From contig CANHPN010000009.1 of assembly GCA_947462535.1 (NCBI GenBank), positions 1 through 64,000 on the forward strand: a DNA stretch of 64,000 bases, given 5' to 3'. The translations under genes were made by a program, and so were the position numbers. The notes under the pieces are model-generated. The model worked only from the letters and a program-made list of their open reading frames with translations. It was not told the DNA's origin and did no database searches. This DNA is from Akkermansiaceae bacterium. Its GTDB lineage: Bacteria; Verrucomicrobiota; Verrucomicrobiia; Verrucomicrobiales; Akkermansiaceae. Shown here piece after piece: positions 17,496-26,727 of the stretch. Position 1 is the first letter of the stretch. Each line of letters begins with the position of its first letter.

Positions 17496-19622
17496 ATGTC
17501 CGCCGCCCGCTCCGAATCCAAACCGCTGATCATGACGCCGCACGAGGCGCTCAAGCGGTATTTCGGATTTTCCGGGTTTCTCGACGGCCAGGAGGAAGTG
17601 ATCAACGAAATCACCTCCGGCCGCGACGGACTCGTCGTGATGCCCACCGGCGGCGGGAAATCCCTTTGTTTCCAGATCCCCGCGCTCTGCTTCGGCGGCG
17701 TGACGCTGGTGATTTCCCCGCTCATCGCGCTGATGAAGGACCAGGTGGACGCGCTCGTCGCCCGCGGGATCGCCGCGACCGTGATCAACTCGACACTCTC
17801 CTGGCCGGAGCAAAAGGAACGCCTCGACGGCATGCGCGCCGGGAAATGGAAACTCGTCTATGTCGCTCCCGAACGCTTCCGCGCCGAGAGTTTCCTCAAC
17901 GCTCTCCAAGGCATCGAAATCTCGCTCTTCGCGGTGGACGAGGCGCACTGCCTCAGCCAGTGGGGCCACGATTTCCGGCCCGACTACCTGCGGCTCGGCA
18001 AGTCGCTGGAGAAAATCGGCCGCCCGCAATGCGTCGCCCTAACCGCCACCGCCACGCCGATCGTCCGCGACGACATCAGCCAGGTGCTCGCCCTGCGCTC
18101 GCCGTTCGAGCGCGTCAGCGGGTTCTCCCGGCCGAATCTGTCACTCAACATCTCCTCCGTGGACAAGGCGGCGCAGAAGGACGAGCGGATGCGGTCTATC
18201 ATCGCCGCGCACAAGACCGGCATCATCTACTGCGCGACCCGCAAGAAAGTGGACTCCGTTTCCGAAACGCTCGCGAGCTGGGGCGTGAAATGCGTGGCCT
18301 ATCACGGCGGCATGGGCGACCAGGAGCGCGAGCGGGCGCAGGAAATTTTTATCAGCCGCAAGGTCGGCATCGCCGTGGCCACCAATGCATTTGGCATGGG
18401 CATCGACCGCTCGGACGTGCGCTTCGTCATCCATTACGAAATCCCCGGCAGCGTGGAGGCCTACTATCAGGAAGCCGGCCGCGCCGGGCGGGACGGCGAG
18501 AACGCGTTCTGCGAGATGCTCTTCAACTACGCTGACACCCGCACCCAAGAGTTCTTCATCGACGGCGCGAACCCCACTGCCGCCATCGTCCGCTCGATCT
18601 ATCAATACCTGCTCAACGAGGCGGACAAGGACTTCGAAGTCCATCGCACGCTCGACGAGATCGCCGAGAACGCGGATGTGAAAAACTCCATGTCCGTCGG
18701 CAGCGCGATGGCCATCCTCGCCCGCGGCGGCTACGTCGAGCGCTTCGACATTCCGAAAAAGCGGATGAAAGGAACCCGCCTGCTCAAGCCGGACGTGCTC
18801 GCCCGCGGCCTCCAGCTCGACGAGGCGGCCATCGAGGAAAAGGACCGCCGCGACCGCGAGAAACTCAAGGCAATGGTGGAAATGTGTTATTCCCGCAGCT
18901 GCCGGCAGCAGTGGATTCTCAGCTACTTCGGCGAGGAGGAAGCCGGCATCTGCGGCACCTGCGACGTCTGCCGCGACGAAGGCTCCGGCGAGAACCGCCC
19001 GCCCACCGCCGAGGAAGCCACCATCGTCCGCAAGGCACTCAGCGGTGTCGCCCGGATGTCCCGCCGCACTGCTAACGGCTGGGAGGCGCGCTACGGCCGC
19101 GGGAGGATCGTCCAGATGCTGGCCGGCAGCAAGTCGCAGGAGATCATCGGCGGCGGCCTCGACAAGCTCACCACCTACGGCATCCTCCGCGACAAGGGGG
19201 CGGGCTACCTCAACAGCCTGATGCGCTCGCTGTCGGACGCCGGGCTGGTCGTCACTGTCACCGGCGAGTTCCCGCTTCTAACCCTCACCCCGCTCGGCGA
19301 CAAGGTCATGCGCGGCGAGGCGAATTTCCAGCTCGTCTGGCCCGACCCCGAGGCCGGGCGCAAGGAAGTCGCCCTCAAGGATCACGGCTTCGACGGCCAG
19401 CTCTACTCGATGCTCCGCGACATCCGCGAGAAAATCGCCAAGCGCGAGGACGTCCCGTCCTACGTCGTCTTCGGCAATAAAACGCTCGAAGCCCTCGCCC
19501 GCTATCAGCCCGTCAACGCCGAGGAAGCGCTCCACGTCCCCGGCATCGGCGCGGCCAAGGTCCAGCGCTACGCCAAGCCGTTTCTCGCCGCCATCGTCGC
19601 TTGGAAGAAAAGGTATCACTGA
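17496..19622 (+). CDS. recQ: ATP-dependent DNA helicase RecQ
   Basis: 3'-5' DNA helicase acting in recombination and replication-fork repair. Motifs: [16 protein letters not shown] (Walker A), [15 protein letters not shown] (DEAH box), LTATATP, and [12 protein letters not shown] in the second helicase lobe. The RQC zinc site is visible as [17 protein letters not shown] followed by CGTCDVC. The winged-helix region follows, then a C-terminal HRDC domain ([34 protein letters not shown]). Length (708) is somewhat above E. coli RecQ (about 610). The start ATG at 17496 has about 110 bases of space from the divergent amidase gene, which probably holds both promoters. Confidence 0.96.
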   Translation: MSAARSESKPLIMTPHEALKRYFGFSGFLDGQEEVINEITSGRDGLVVMPTGGGKSLCFQIPALCFGGVTLVISPLIALMKDQVDALVARGIAATVINSTLSWPEQKERLDGMRAGKWKLVYVAPERFRAESFLNALQGIEISLFAVDEAHCLSQWGHDFRPDYLRLGKSLEKIGRPQCVALTATATPIVRDDISQVLALRSPFERVSGFSRPNLSLNISSVDKAAQKDERMRSIIAAHKTGIIYCATRKKVDSVSETLASWGVKCVAYHGGMGDQERERAQEIFISRKVGIAVATNAFGMGIDRSDVRFVIHYEIPGSVEAYYQEAGRAGRDGENAFCEMLFNYADTRTQEFFIDGANPTAAIVRSIYQYLLNEADKDFEVHRTLDEIAENADVKNSMSVGSAMAILARGGYVERFDIPKKRMKGTRLLKPDVLARGLQLDEAAIEEKDRRDREKLKAMVEMCYSRSCRQQWILSYFGEEEAGICGTCDVCRDEGSGENRPPTAEEATIVRKALSGVARMSRRTANGWEARYGRGRIVQMLAGSKSQEIIGGGLDKLTTYGILRDKGAGYLNSLMRSLSDAGLVVTVTGEFPLLTLTPLGDKVMRGEANFQLVWPDPEAGRKEVALKDHGFDGQLYSMLRDIREKIAKREDVPSYVVFGNKTLEALARYQPVNAEEALHVPGIGAAKVQRYAKPFLAAIVAWKKRYH

Positions 19623-19733
19623 AAATGGTAGGCAGTCACAAGATCGACTCGCGCGGATGGTTCTCCGCGGTTCATGGCGACTCTGGCTTTCACCGGCTGA
19701 TTCCATGTCCGTGCGCTCGCACCAGCAGGGACC

Positions 19734-22061
19734 TCATTGTCCCTTCTTCGGCGATGGGACTGATGCGAAAGACGCGACGTTAAGGTCGCCACTCTTTATT
19801 TCTATCTCCACCGCCTTGCTCGTCGGCGTGCCGCTGCCCTCGGCCTGGCTGCCTGCGGGGACTAACACGTTCGCCTCGGGGAAGTAGGCGGCGGCGCTGC
19901 CTCTGGGCATTTCATAGGGAATGGCGGTGAAGGACCTGGCGGTGCGGCGCTCGTCGCCCCAGATGCTGGTGATGTCCACTTGGGAACAGGGCGGGATTCC
20001 CCTTTCGCGCAGGTCGTCGGGATTGACGAGGATGATGCGGCGGGCGTTGGAAATACCGCGGTAGCGGTCGTCCATGCCGTAGATGGTGGTGTTGAACTGG
20101 TCGTGACTGCGGAGGGTTTGCAGGACGAGTCTGCCGGCCGACGGCTCGAATACATCCATGGCGGCGAGGCTGAAACCAGCCTTACCGGTCGGAGTCTCCC
20201 AGACGCGCTGTTTGGCGGGATTGGGCAGATAGAAGCCGCCGGGCTTGCTGACGCGGTCGTTGAAATTTCCGAATCCGGGGATCACCCGCTCGATGAGGTC
20301 GCGGACGCGATCGTAATCCTCGGCCAGCCAGCGCCATGGGACCGGGCCGGTGCCGCCGTCCACAGCCTCGGCGAGGCGGGCGATGATTTCCACCTCACTG
20401 AGCAGGTCGGGCGAGGCAGGCGCGAGCACGCCGCGCGACATCTGGACGACTCCCATCGAGTTCTCACAGGTGACGAACTCCCCATCGCCGTCGCGCTCGC
20501 TGCGGCCGAGGCAGGGCAGGATCAAGGCGGTGCGACCGGTGACGAGGTGGCTGCGGTTGAGCTTGGTGGAAACGTGAACGGTTAGCTCGCAGTTCCGCAG
20601 GGCGGAGGCGGTGTAGTCCGTATCGGGAGAGGCCTGGAGGAAATTTCCGCCGAGGGCGAAAAAGACCTTGGCCGCGCCGCGGTGCATGGCGTGGATGGCG
20701 GCGACGGTGTCGTAACCCTGCGCACGGGGCGAGCGGATGCCGCACTCGCGGTCGAGCGCGGCGAGGAAGGACTCGGGCATTTTCTCGAAGATCCCCATGG
20801 ACCTGTCGCCCTGGACATTGCTGTGGCCGCGCACCGGACAAAGCCCGGCACCGGGCCTGCCGATTGCCCCCAGCAGCAGGTGGACGTTGACGACCTCGCG
20901 GATGGTGGCGACGGCGTTGCGATGCTGGGTGAGACCCATCGCCCAGCAGGTGATGACCTTGCGCGAACCGCCTGCCAGCGTGGCGGCGAGGGCCCTGATC
21001 TCACCCTCTGCCACCCCGCTCATGCGGATGATTTCCGGCCACGGGGTTGCCGCGACGAGCGCCCGGTAATCGGAGTATTGGCAGGTGTGATCGCGGATGA
21101 AGCCGGCATCGACACTGGCAGATTCACTCTCCAACAGAACCTTGGCGACGCCACGGAACAGCGCGAGGTCGCCATTCACCCGCACGGAAACGAACCGCGA
21201 GGCGAGCGCGGTGGCCCGGCCTAGCAGGGCGGCGAGCGGGTGCTGCGGATGCACGAAGCCGACCAACCCCGCCTCCCTGAGCGGGTTGATAGAGACGATC
21301 TGCGCGCCCTTTTTCACCGCGGCTTCAAGCGTGCCGAGCATCCGCGGATGGTTGGTGCCTGGGTTCTGGCCGACGCAGAGGATGGTGTCGGCTTCGAGGA
21401 AATCATCGAGTGCGACGGTGCCCTTGCCCACGCCGATCGAGTCCTTCATCGCAAGCCCGCTGGACTCGTGGCACATGTTCGAGCAGTCCGGCAGGTTGTT
21501 GGTGCCGTAGCTGCGGGCGAAGAGTTGGTAGAGAAAGGCGGCCTCGTTGCTGGCGCGGCCGGAGGTGTAGAAAACGGCCTCGTCGGGCGAGGAAAGGGAT
21601 TTCAAATGTGAGGCGATGATTTCAAATGCGGCGTCCCACGAAACGGGCTCGTAGTGGCTGACACCCGGACGAAGCAGCATCGGCACCGCGATGCGGCCGC
21701 GGCGGTCGTGCCAGAGGTCGCTTTGCGCGGCGAGTTCGTCGATGGAATGACTGGCGAAGAAAGCCGCGTCCGCGAGCTTGCGGGTGGCTTCTGAGGCGAG
21801 CGCCTTGGCACCGTTTTCACAAAACTCGGCGACGGAGCGCCCGCCGTCCGGGTCCGGCCAGGCGCAGCTCGGGCAGTCGAAGCCGCCAGCCTGGTTCATT
21901 TCAAGCAGCCCGCGGGTGCCACGGAACGGGCCGGCCTCCCGAAAGATGTGCTGGAGCGAGGAGGTGACAGCGGGGATGCCCGCAGCCCATGGCTTGGGCT
22001 CCGACAGCCTGATTTCCTCTTGCTCGTTCACCGGCACCCAAAGAAGCCCGGGGACGACCAT
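19734..22061 (-). CDS. FdhF/YdeP-family molybdopterin oxidoreductase
   Basis: Large molybdenum-cofactor oxidoreductase of 775 residues belonging to the YdeP-like branch of the formate dehydrogenase alpha family. An N-terminal CPSCAWPDPDG could ligate an iron-sulfur cluster. GRASNEAAFLYQLFARSYGTNNLPDCSNMCHESSG is characteristic of YdeP-type proteins, and CVGQNPGTNHPRML plus the C-terminal RSHDQFNTTIYGMDDRYRGI are cofactor-binding segments. No Fdh accessory genes, FdhD or partner subunits lie nearby. Substrate is unknown; E. coli YdeP is linked to acid resistance, and formate oxidation cannot be assumed. The ATG at 22061 gives a family-length N-terminus. Confidence 0.88.
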   Translation of the reverse strand: MVVPGLLWVPVNEQEEIRLSEPKPWAAGIPAVTSSLQHIFREAGPFRGTRGLLEMNQAGGFDCPSCAWPDPDGGRSVAEFCENGAKALASEATRKLADAAFFASHSIDELAAQSDLWHDRRGRIAVPMLLRPGVSHYEPVSWDAAFEIIASHLKSLSSPDEAVFYTSGRASNEAAFLYQLFARSYGTNNLPDCSNMCHESSGLAMKDSIGVGKGTVALDDFLEADTILCVGQNPGTNHPRMLGTLEAAVKKGAQIVSINPLREAGLVGFVHPQHPLAALLGRATALASRFVSVRVNGDLALFRGVAKVLLESESASVDAGFIRDHTCQYSDYRALVAATPWPEIIRMSGVAEGEIRALAATLAGGSRKVITCWAMGLTQHRNAVATIREVVNVHLLLGAIGRPGAGLCPVRGHSNVQGDRSMGIFEKMPESFLAALDRECGIRSPRAQGYDTVAAIHAMHRGAAKVFFALGGNFLQASPDTDYTASALRNCELTVHVSTKLNRSHLVTGRTALILPCLGRSERDGDGEFVTCENSMGVVQMSRGVLAPASPDLLSEVEIIARLAEAVDGGTGPVPWRWLAEDYDRVRDLIERVIPGFGNFNDRVSKPGGFYLPNPAKQRVWETPTGKAGFSLAAMDVFEPSAGRLVLQTLRSHDQFNTTIYGMDDRYRGISNARRIILVNPDDLRERGIPPCSQVDITSIWGDERRTARSFTAIPYEMPRGSAAAYFPEANVLVPAGSQAEGSGTPTSKAVEIEIKSGDLNVASFASVPSPKKGQ

Positions 22062-22213
22062 CTTTCAAGCCGCAAACACGGGCTGATGCGGTCATCGACC
22101 CTCACTCTGCCGAAGCGAAGCCGCAGGCTGATAGTAAACTCGCGGTCCAACTCCCCGAATCCGGTCCGCTGGAAAACTCCGGGACTTAGCTCAAGCCGCT
22201 GCCGATCTCGTTT

Positions 22214-22567
22214 TCACACGAAATAAGTATCCTCGTGCGAATACGGCGGCGCGCAACAGCAGAGAAACCGCAGAGTCTCCACCGCGCGAATCCGGTGCCA
22301 AGCACCCGGCGGGATGAGAATGGCGTCACCGGGCGAAACCTCGCGCTCGATGCCATCGATTTCCATCACCCCACGGCCGGCGGTGAGATAGTAAAATTCC
22401 TCGCTCACCCGGTGGTAATGGCGCTCGATTTCCGCGCCGGCGGGCAGGCTGGCTTCGGCGAGGCTCTGGTTGCGGACCGGGGCGTTGGACAAATCCAGCA
22501 GGCTGCGGATGGTCGAGCCGTCCTTGGTGGTGAAAGGTGCCTGCTGCTCGCGACTGCGGATTTCCAT
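22214..22567 (-). CDS. Single-domain cupin protein
   Basis: A 117-residue cupin barrel. The first cupin motif is seen as ERHYHRVSEEFYYLTAGRGVMEIDG, with His/His/Glu as metal ligands, and the second as PGDAILIPPGAWHRIRA with the final histidine. Such small cupins bind metals and may be isomerases, dioxygenases or sugar-binding proteins; nothing here fixes the role. The gene is divergent from aroB, with 71 bases between the start codons that must hold both promoters. The C-terminus is cysteine-rich (LRFLCCCAPP), which is unusual for the family. Confidence 0.85.
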   Translation of the reverse strand: MEIRSREQQAPFTTKDGSTIRSLLDLSNAPVRNQSLAEASLPAGAEIERHYHRVSEEFYYLTAGRGVMEIDGIEREVSPGDAILIPPGAWHRIRAVETLRFLCCCAPPYSHEDTYFV

Positions 22568-22638
22568 GCGCCGAGGAAATCACCGAAGCCGCCGGAGATC
22601 AACTGGACATGTGCGGCGCATCTTTCATGCTCCGGCCC

Positions 22639-23745
22639 ATGCCTTCCGTCCATGTCGATCTCGCCGAACGCGCCTACAAGGTCCTCGTCGAACCCGGCCT
22701 CCTTAGCCAAACCGGTGAAACCCTCAAAACCGCCGGAATTTCCGGTCTCCGCGCCGCCATCATCAGCGATGAAACGGTCGCCCGCTTTCATTCCGGAACC
22801 CTGATGGCATCACTCGAAGCCGCCGGCTTCCGCCCGACTCTACACACCGTGGCCGCCGGCGAGGCGTCGAAATCGATGACCCAGGCGGAAACCCTCTGCC
22901 GCGAAATGATCCGCGCCGGGCACGACCGGAAATCCGTGGTCGTCGCCCTCGGCGGCGGCGTGGTCGGCGATCTGGCGGGCTTCGTCGCCGCGATTTTTTT
23001 CCGCGGCATTCCCTTCGTGCAAGTCCCCACCACCATCGTTGCGCAGGTCGATTCCTCCGTCGGCGGCAAGACTGGCGTGAACGTCGGCGAAGGGAAAAAT
23101 TTGCTAGGAGCCTTCCATCAGCCGCGCCTGGTCATCATCGATCCGGAAACGCTGCGCACCCTGCCCGACCGCGAATTCCGCGAAGGCTTCGCGGAGGCGA
23201 TCAAACACGCCGCCATCCGCGACGCCGCGATGCTCGACGACCTCGCCGCCTTCGATCCGTCCGGCCGCGACGTCCCGGCGGATCTCATCGCCCGCAACAT
23301 CGCCATCAAGGCCCGCGTCGTGGAAGCCGACGAACACGAGACCAAGGACATCCGCGCACTGCTGAATTTCGGCCACACCATCGGCCACGGCATCGAGGCG
23401 GCGGTGCCCTACGGCGAGATGCTGCACGGCGAGGCGATTGCCCTCGGCATTCGCGCCGCCTTGTTTCTATCCGAGCGCCACGCCAGACTCTCGCCGGATG
23501 CGAGCGAGAAGGTCATCGCCCTGTTGGACCACTATCACCTGCCGCTGGTGCTCCCTAAACGCATCACCACCGATAAGGTGATGGAAAAACTCGCCCGCGA
23601 TAAAAAGTTCTCCGCCGGAGCGATCCGCTTCGTTGTGCTGGACGCGCTCGGCAGCGCCAAGGTCATCAACACCGTCACCGCCGACGACCTCCGCGAGGCG
23701 ATTGATATGCTGCGAACCTCACTGCGTCCGGATCAGTTCGAGTAA
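22639..23745 (+). CDS. aroB: 3-dehydroquinate synthase
   Basis: Second step of the shikimate pathway: converts DAHP to 3-dehydroquinate using NAD and a metal. The 368 residues from ATG 22639 (MPSVHVDLAERAYKVLVE) match the family. Visible are the NAD-binding VVALGGGVVGDLAGFVAAIFFRGIPFVQVPTTIVAQVDSSVGGKTGVN, the metal-binding glutamate in FAEAIKHAAI, LLNFGHTIGHGIEA with metal histidine, and LHGEAIALGI. The earlier ATG used in the track (22537) lies inside the divergent cupin gene. aroC lies about 18 kb away on the other strand, so the pathway genes are scattered. Confidence 0.96.
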   Translation: MPSVHVDLAERAYKVLVEPGLLSQTGETLKTAGISGLRAAIISDETVARFHSGTLMASLEAAGFRPTLHTVAAGEASKSMTQAETLCREMIRAGHDRKSVVVALGGGVVGDLAGFVAAIFFRGIPFVQVPTTIVAQVDSSVGGKTGVNVGEGKNLLGAFHQPRLVIIDPETLRTLPDREFREGFAEAIKHAAIRDAAMLDDLAAFDPSGRDVPADLIARNIAIKARVVEADEHETKDIRALLNFGHTIGHGIEAAVPYGEMLHGEAIALGIRAALFLSERHARLSPDASEKVIALLDHYHLPLVLPKRITTDKVMEKLARDKKFSAGAIRFVVLDALGSAKVINTVTADDLREAIDMLRTSLRPDQFE

Positions 23746-23946
23746 ATCAACATCTCCTTCCAATCCAAACGACCGGACAAAGGGGACTGGCACCCTCCAC
23801 CGGATCATCTCCGCGAGAAACCAGCCGTCACACGTCGATTCCAAGCCTTCACGCAGCACCTCCTCGGGAAACGCGAAGGAAACCGCCACCACCCGGTCAA
23901 ACCAAGCGACCACGGGAAACGGGTGGTGTTTTAACAGGTGCAGCAC
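23719..23946 (-). CDS. Short ORF of unknown function, doubtful
   Basis: A 75-codon minus-strand ORF starting with GTG reads VLHLLKHHPFPVVAWFDRVVAVSFAFPEEVLREGLESTCDGWFLAEMIRW. It has the hydrophobic/charged alternation of a folded protein and ends overlapping the aroB 3' end by 27 bases. The same frame stays open upstream to a stop near 24009 but offers no better start, so this could be a truncated gene. No family is recognised. The rest of the aroB-ThuA interval (up to 24059) shows nothing else. Confidence 0.3.
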   Translation of the reverse strand: MLHLLKHHPFPVVAWFDRVVAVSFAFPEEVLREGLESTCDGWFLAEMIRWRVPVPFVRSFGLEGDVDLLELIRTQ

Positions 23947-24059
23947 GAGGGCAGGATGTCCAGTTGCAGGAAGCTCGGCAAGCCAGTCGTTGCCCGTGGG
24001 AAATTTTCACCTCAACAAGAAAATTGAACATTCGCGGCCAAAATGCTCGTTTACCTCCC

Positions 24060-24983
24060 ATGACGCCAAAGCCCAGCACTTCCCGCAGACGGTTCATCGC
24101 AGCAGCAGCCCTTGCCGCCAGCTGGCCGCTCGTTTCACACGCGGCCCCCACTCTAACCCCGAAAAAACTCGTCCTGATCGCCGGCAAGCCAAGTCACGGC
24201 CCCGGCATGCATGAGTTCCACGCCGGCTGCCTACTGCTCCAGAAATGCCTCGCCGGCATCCCCGGGCTTGAAGTTTCCGTCCACCCGAACCACTGGGTCA
24301 GCGACGAAAGCGTGCTGGAAACCGCCGACGCCGTGGTCATCTACGCCGACGGCGGAAACGGCCACCCGGTCCTGGCAGACCCCACCCGCAAGGAGAAGAT
24401 CCAGAAGCTCGTCGATCGCGGCGGTAGTGTCATGATGATGCACTACGCCGTGCAATGCGCGGATCTCGACAAGGATCAGGGCACTTCCGGCGATGTCTTC
24501 CGCGACTGGATCGGCGGAGCTTATGAGGCCGGTTTCTCCTGCAATCCCATCTGGGACGCCGACTATGAAAAATACCCAGACCATCCGATCTGCCGTGGCA
24601 TGAAGCCTTTCAATATCAAGGACGAGTGGTATTTCTCCATCCGCTTCCGCAAGGAAATGGCGGGCATGAAATCCTTGTTAGTCGCCACGCCAAGCGACGA
24701 AACCCGCGATGGTCCCTACGTCTATCCGAAAGGACCCTATCCGCACATCCAGGCGAGAAAGGGCGAGGAAGAAACCATGATGTGGTGTGTCGAGCGCCCC
24801 GACGGCGGCCGCGGCGTCGGCTTCACCGGCGGCCATTTCCACGCGAACTGGGCCAACGATGAATTCCGGAAAATCACCCTCAACGCGATGCTCTGGATCT
24901 GCAAGATGGACGTGCCCGCTAACGGCGTGCAGTCCACCGTCGCCGAGGATGACATGAAGGCGAACCTCGACGACAAGAAATAG
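24060..24983 (+). CDS. ThuA-domain protein with Tat-type signal
   Basis: Predicted exported protein of about 307 residues. The start at ATG 24060 puts a twin-arginine-like signal (MTPKPSTSRRRFIAAAALAASWPLVSHA) at the N-terminus; the track ORF begins 32 residues earlier without support. The domain has the ThuA (trehalose utilisation, glutamine-amidotransferase-like fold) look: KLVLIAGKPSHGPGMHEFHAGC, DAVVIYADGGNGHP, GGSVMMMHYAVQ, DHPICRGMKPFNIKDEWYF, and VGFTGGHFHANWANDEF. ThuA proteins in Verrucomicrobiota and Planctomycetota are common near carbohydrate catabolism genes, but no such operon lies here. Activity is unproven for the family. Confidence 0.82.
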   Translation: MTPKPSTSRRRFIAAAALAASWPLVSHAAPTLTPKKLVLIAGKPSHGPGMHEFHAGCLLLQKCLAGIPGLEVSVHPNHWVSDESVLETADAVVIYADGGNGHPVLADPTRKEKIQKLVDRGGSVMMMHYAVQCADLDKDQGTSGDVFRDWIGGAYEAGFSCNPIWDADYEKYPDHPICRGMKPFNIKDEWYFSIRFRKEMAGMKSLLVATPSDETRDGPYVYPKGPYPHIQARKGEEETMMWCVERPDGGRGVGFTGGHFHANWANDEFRKITLNAMLWICKMDVPANGVQSTVAEDDMKANLDDKK

Positions 24984-24993
24984 AAGTGACTCT

Positions 24994-25131
24994 TTACGGA
25001 TCGCTAGATTCATCCAGCTCCCGAAGCGGAAGCCCAAGACTGACTCGGGCGGAATAAATCCGGCGCTCCAGTTTTACTTCGGCCAGATCAACGCGGTCGG
25101 CGTGGGTGGTGAGCAGGTCGAGTTCGATCAT
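24994..25131 (-). CDS. 45-codon ORF overlapping the xseA stop (ATGA)
   Basis: Not in the ORF track because it is short. The last bases of xseA, ATGA (25131-25128), contain both the xseA TGA and an ATG that opens a 45-codon frame: MIELDLLTTHADRVDLAEVKLERRIYSARVSLGLPLPELDESSDP, ending TAA at 24994-24996. The 4-base overlap is the hallmark of coupled translation and occurs at several other junctions in this window. The product is acidic and probably helical and does not resemble the exonuclease VII small subunit XseB. It lies between convergent genes. Function is unknown. Confidence 0.45.
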   Translation of the reverse strand: MIELDLLTTHADRVDLAEVKLERRIYSARVSLGLPLRELDESSDP

Positions 25132-26501
25132 GGTTTTGAATCGCGGACAATACTCGTCGTTTCCCCGTCCGCAAACTTGGTGCGCATGATTTCACCAGCT
25201 TTCAGCGTGGCCGCCGAAGTGACGATTTTCCCATCAGGTCCGAGGGTGATCGAGAATCCACGCTGGAACGCGGACTCCGGACCTAACGCCCGTAGCAGCC
25301 CACGCAGGCGGACGAGTTGCTCCGCGCGCCCTGTCAGATTGTCTTTTCCCGCCCGCTCGAAGCGCTGGCGCAGGCCGGCCACCGTGTCCATCCGTCGCTC
25401 CAGCACCCTCGCCGGGTGATGCGACTTGTGGCGGGCGCGAGCCTCGTTCAGCCGGGCGCTTAACGCGTCGAGCGCATTGCGGGTGGCTCGGAAAAGCTGG
25501 GCGCGCGCGGAGTCCAGCCGCATGACCGATTCCCGCAGCAGCTTCTCGCCATCGCGTTGCAGGGCACCGCGCTTGAGTGCCTCAACCGCCAGTTGCGAAC
25601 TCATCAACCGCTCGCGGGTGACCCGCGCCATGCGCCGGCGGATTTGCACGAGCCTGGCTAACAATTCCGTGCCATCCGCCACGGCCAGTTCGGCGGCGGC
25701 GCTCGGCGTGGGGGCACGCAAGTCGGCGACGAAGTCCGCGATGGTGAAATCGATTTCGTGGCCGACTGCGGAAATGATCGGAATCGGGCAGGCGGCGATC
25801 GCGCGTGCGACGACCTCCTCGTTGAAATTCCAAAGATCCTCGATGGAGCCGCCGCCGCGCCCGACGATGAGCACATCGCAGCGTGGATAACCGAATTTTT
25901 CCGGTTCGCCCATCTTCGCGATGGCTTGGGCAATTTCCATCTCCGCTCCCCTGCCCTGCACTCGCACCGGAAAAAGCACCGGCTGCACCCATGGCGCGCG
26001 GCGCGTGAGCACGTTGAGAATGTCCTGAAGCGCCGCTCCGGTGCCGGAGGTGATCAACCCGATCGTCCGCGGAAATGGTGGAATGGGCATCTTCCGGTCG
26101 GCGTCGAACAGCCCCTCGGCGTGCAGCTTTCGTTTCAGCGCTTCGAACTTCGCCTGCAAATCGCCAGTGCCCGCCCGCTCGGCTTTCTGGACGATGATCT
26201 GCAGTTGTCCGCGCGCCTCGTAAACACTCGCCTCAGCGAAAACCCGGACCAACGCTCCGTCCTCCAACGCCTCCGCGCCCTCGCGCTTTCTGGCTCCGAA
26301 CATCGCGCAGGAAATCTGCGCGCCCGCGTCCTTCAGCGAGAAATACCAGTGCCCGCTGGCTTGTTTCCGCAGGTTCGAAACTTCGCCCTCCACCCAAGTC
26401 TCGCCGATCTGCACTTCCAGCAGATTCTTCATTCGCCGCAGCAACTGCGTCACGGAAAGCGCCTTTTCCTCCGAGGTCCTGGGTTTCGAAAACAAATCCA
26501 C
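25128..26501 (-). CDS. xseA: Exodeoxyribonuclease VII large subunit
   Basis: Catalytic subunit of a single-strand exonuclease used in repair. The N-terminal OB-fold is visible (VTQLLRRMKNLLEVQIGETWVEGEVSNLRKQASGHWYFSLKD). The catalytic core follows (FPRTIGLITSGTGAALQDILNVL, VLIVGRGGGSIEDLWNFNEEVVARAIAACPIPIISAVGHEIDFTIADFVADLRAPTPSAAAE), then the long coiled coil and the C-terminal strand (QRGFSITLGPDGKIVTSA). The GTG at 26501 is preferred to the track's TTG at 26516; either gives about 460 residues. No xseB is in the window. The 45-codon ORF overlapping its stop is the only immediate partner. Confidence 0.94.
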   Translation of the reverse strand: MDLFSKPRTSEEKALSVTQLLRRMKNLLEVQIGETWVEGEVSNLRKQASGHWYFSLKDAGAQISCAMFGARKREGAEALEDGALVRVFAEASVYEARGQLQIIVQKAERAGTGDLQAKFEALKRKLHAEGLFDADRKMPIPPFPRTIGLITSGTGAALQDILNVLTRRAPWVQPVLFPVRVQGRGAEMEIAQAIAKMGEPEKFGYPRCDVLIVGRGGGSIEDLWNFNEEVVARAIAACPIPIISAVGHEIDFTIADFVADLRAPTPSAAAELAVADGTELLARLVQIRRRMARVTRERLMSSQLAVEALKRGALQRDGEKLLRESVMRLDSARAQLFRATRNALDALSARLNEARARHKSHHPARVLERRMDTVAGLRQRFERAGKDNLTGRAEQLVRLRGLLRALGPESAFQRGFSITLGPDGKIVTSAATLKAGEIMRTKFADGETTSIVRDSKP

Positions 26502-26727
26502 GCCGCAAGGTGGCAAGCGTGCGGAATTTTTCGAGCGGGAAAAACACGAGGAAGAGTTTTACCCTCCCGCGTCACTTGAAATTTTTGGATGCTGGAACGC
26601 GGCGGCGGTTTTCAACCACCATGCCCAAATTCATCAAATTTTAGGTGAAGTTGAAGGCATGGACGCTGATGATGGAACCGGCCTGCTGGAGCCGCGCCGC
26701 GTCAGGATAATTCCGTGGCTTGCCGGT
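26502..26727. other. Intergenic spacer upstream of xseA
   Basis: About 226 bases between the xseA start and the 3' end of the TIM-barrel isomerase gene. The overlapping plus-strand ORF that starts at 26659 is a shadow of the minus-strand genes. I see no hairpin followed by a T-run and no repeat. It presumably holds the xseA promoter. Confidence 0.3.
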
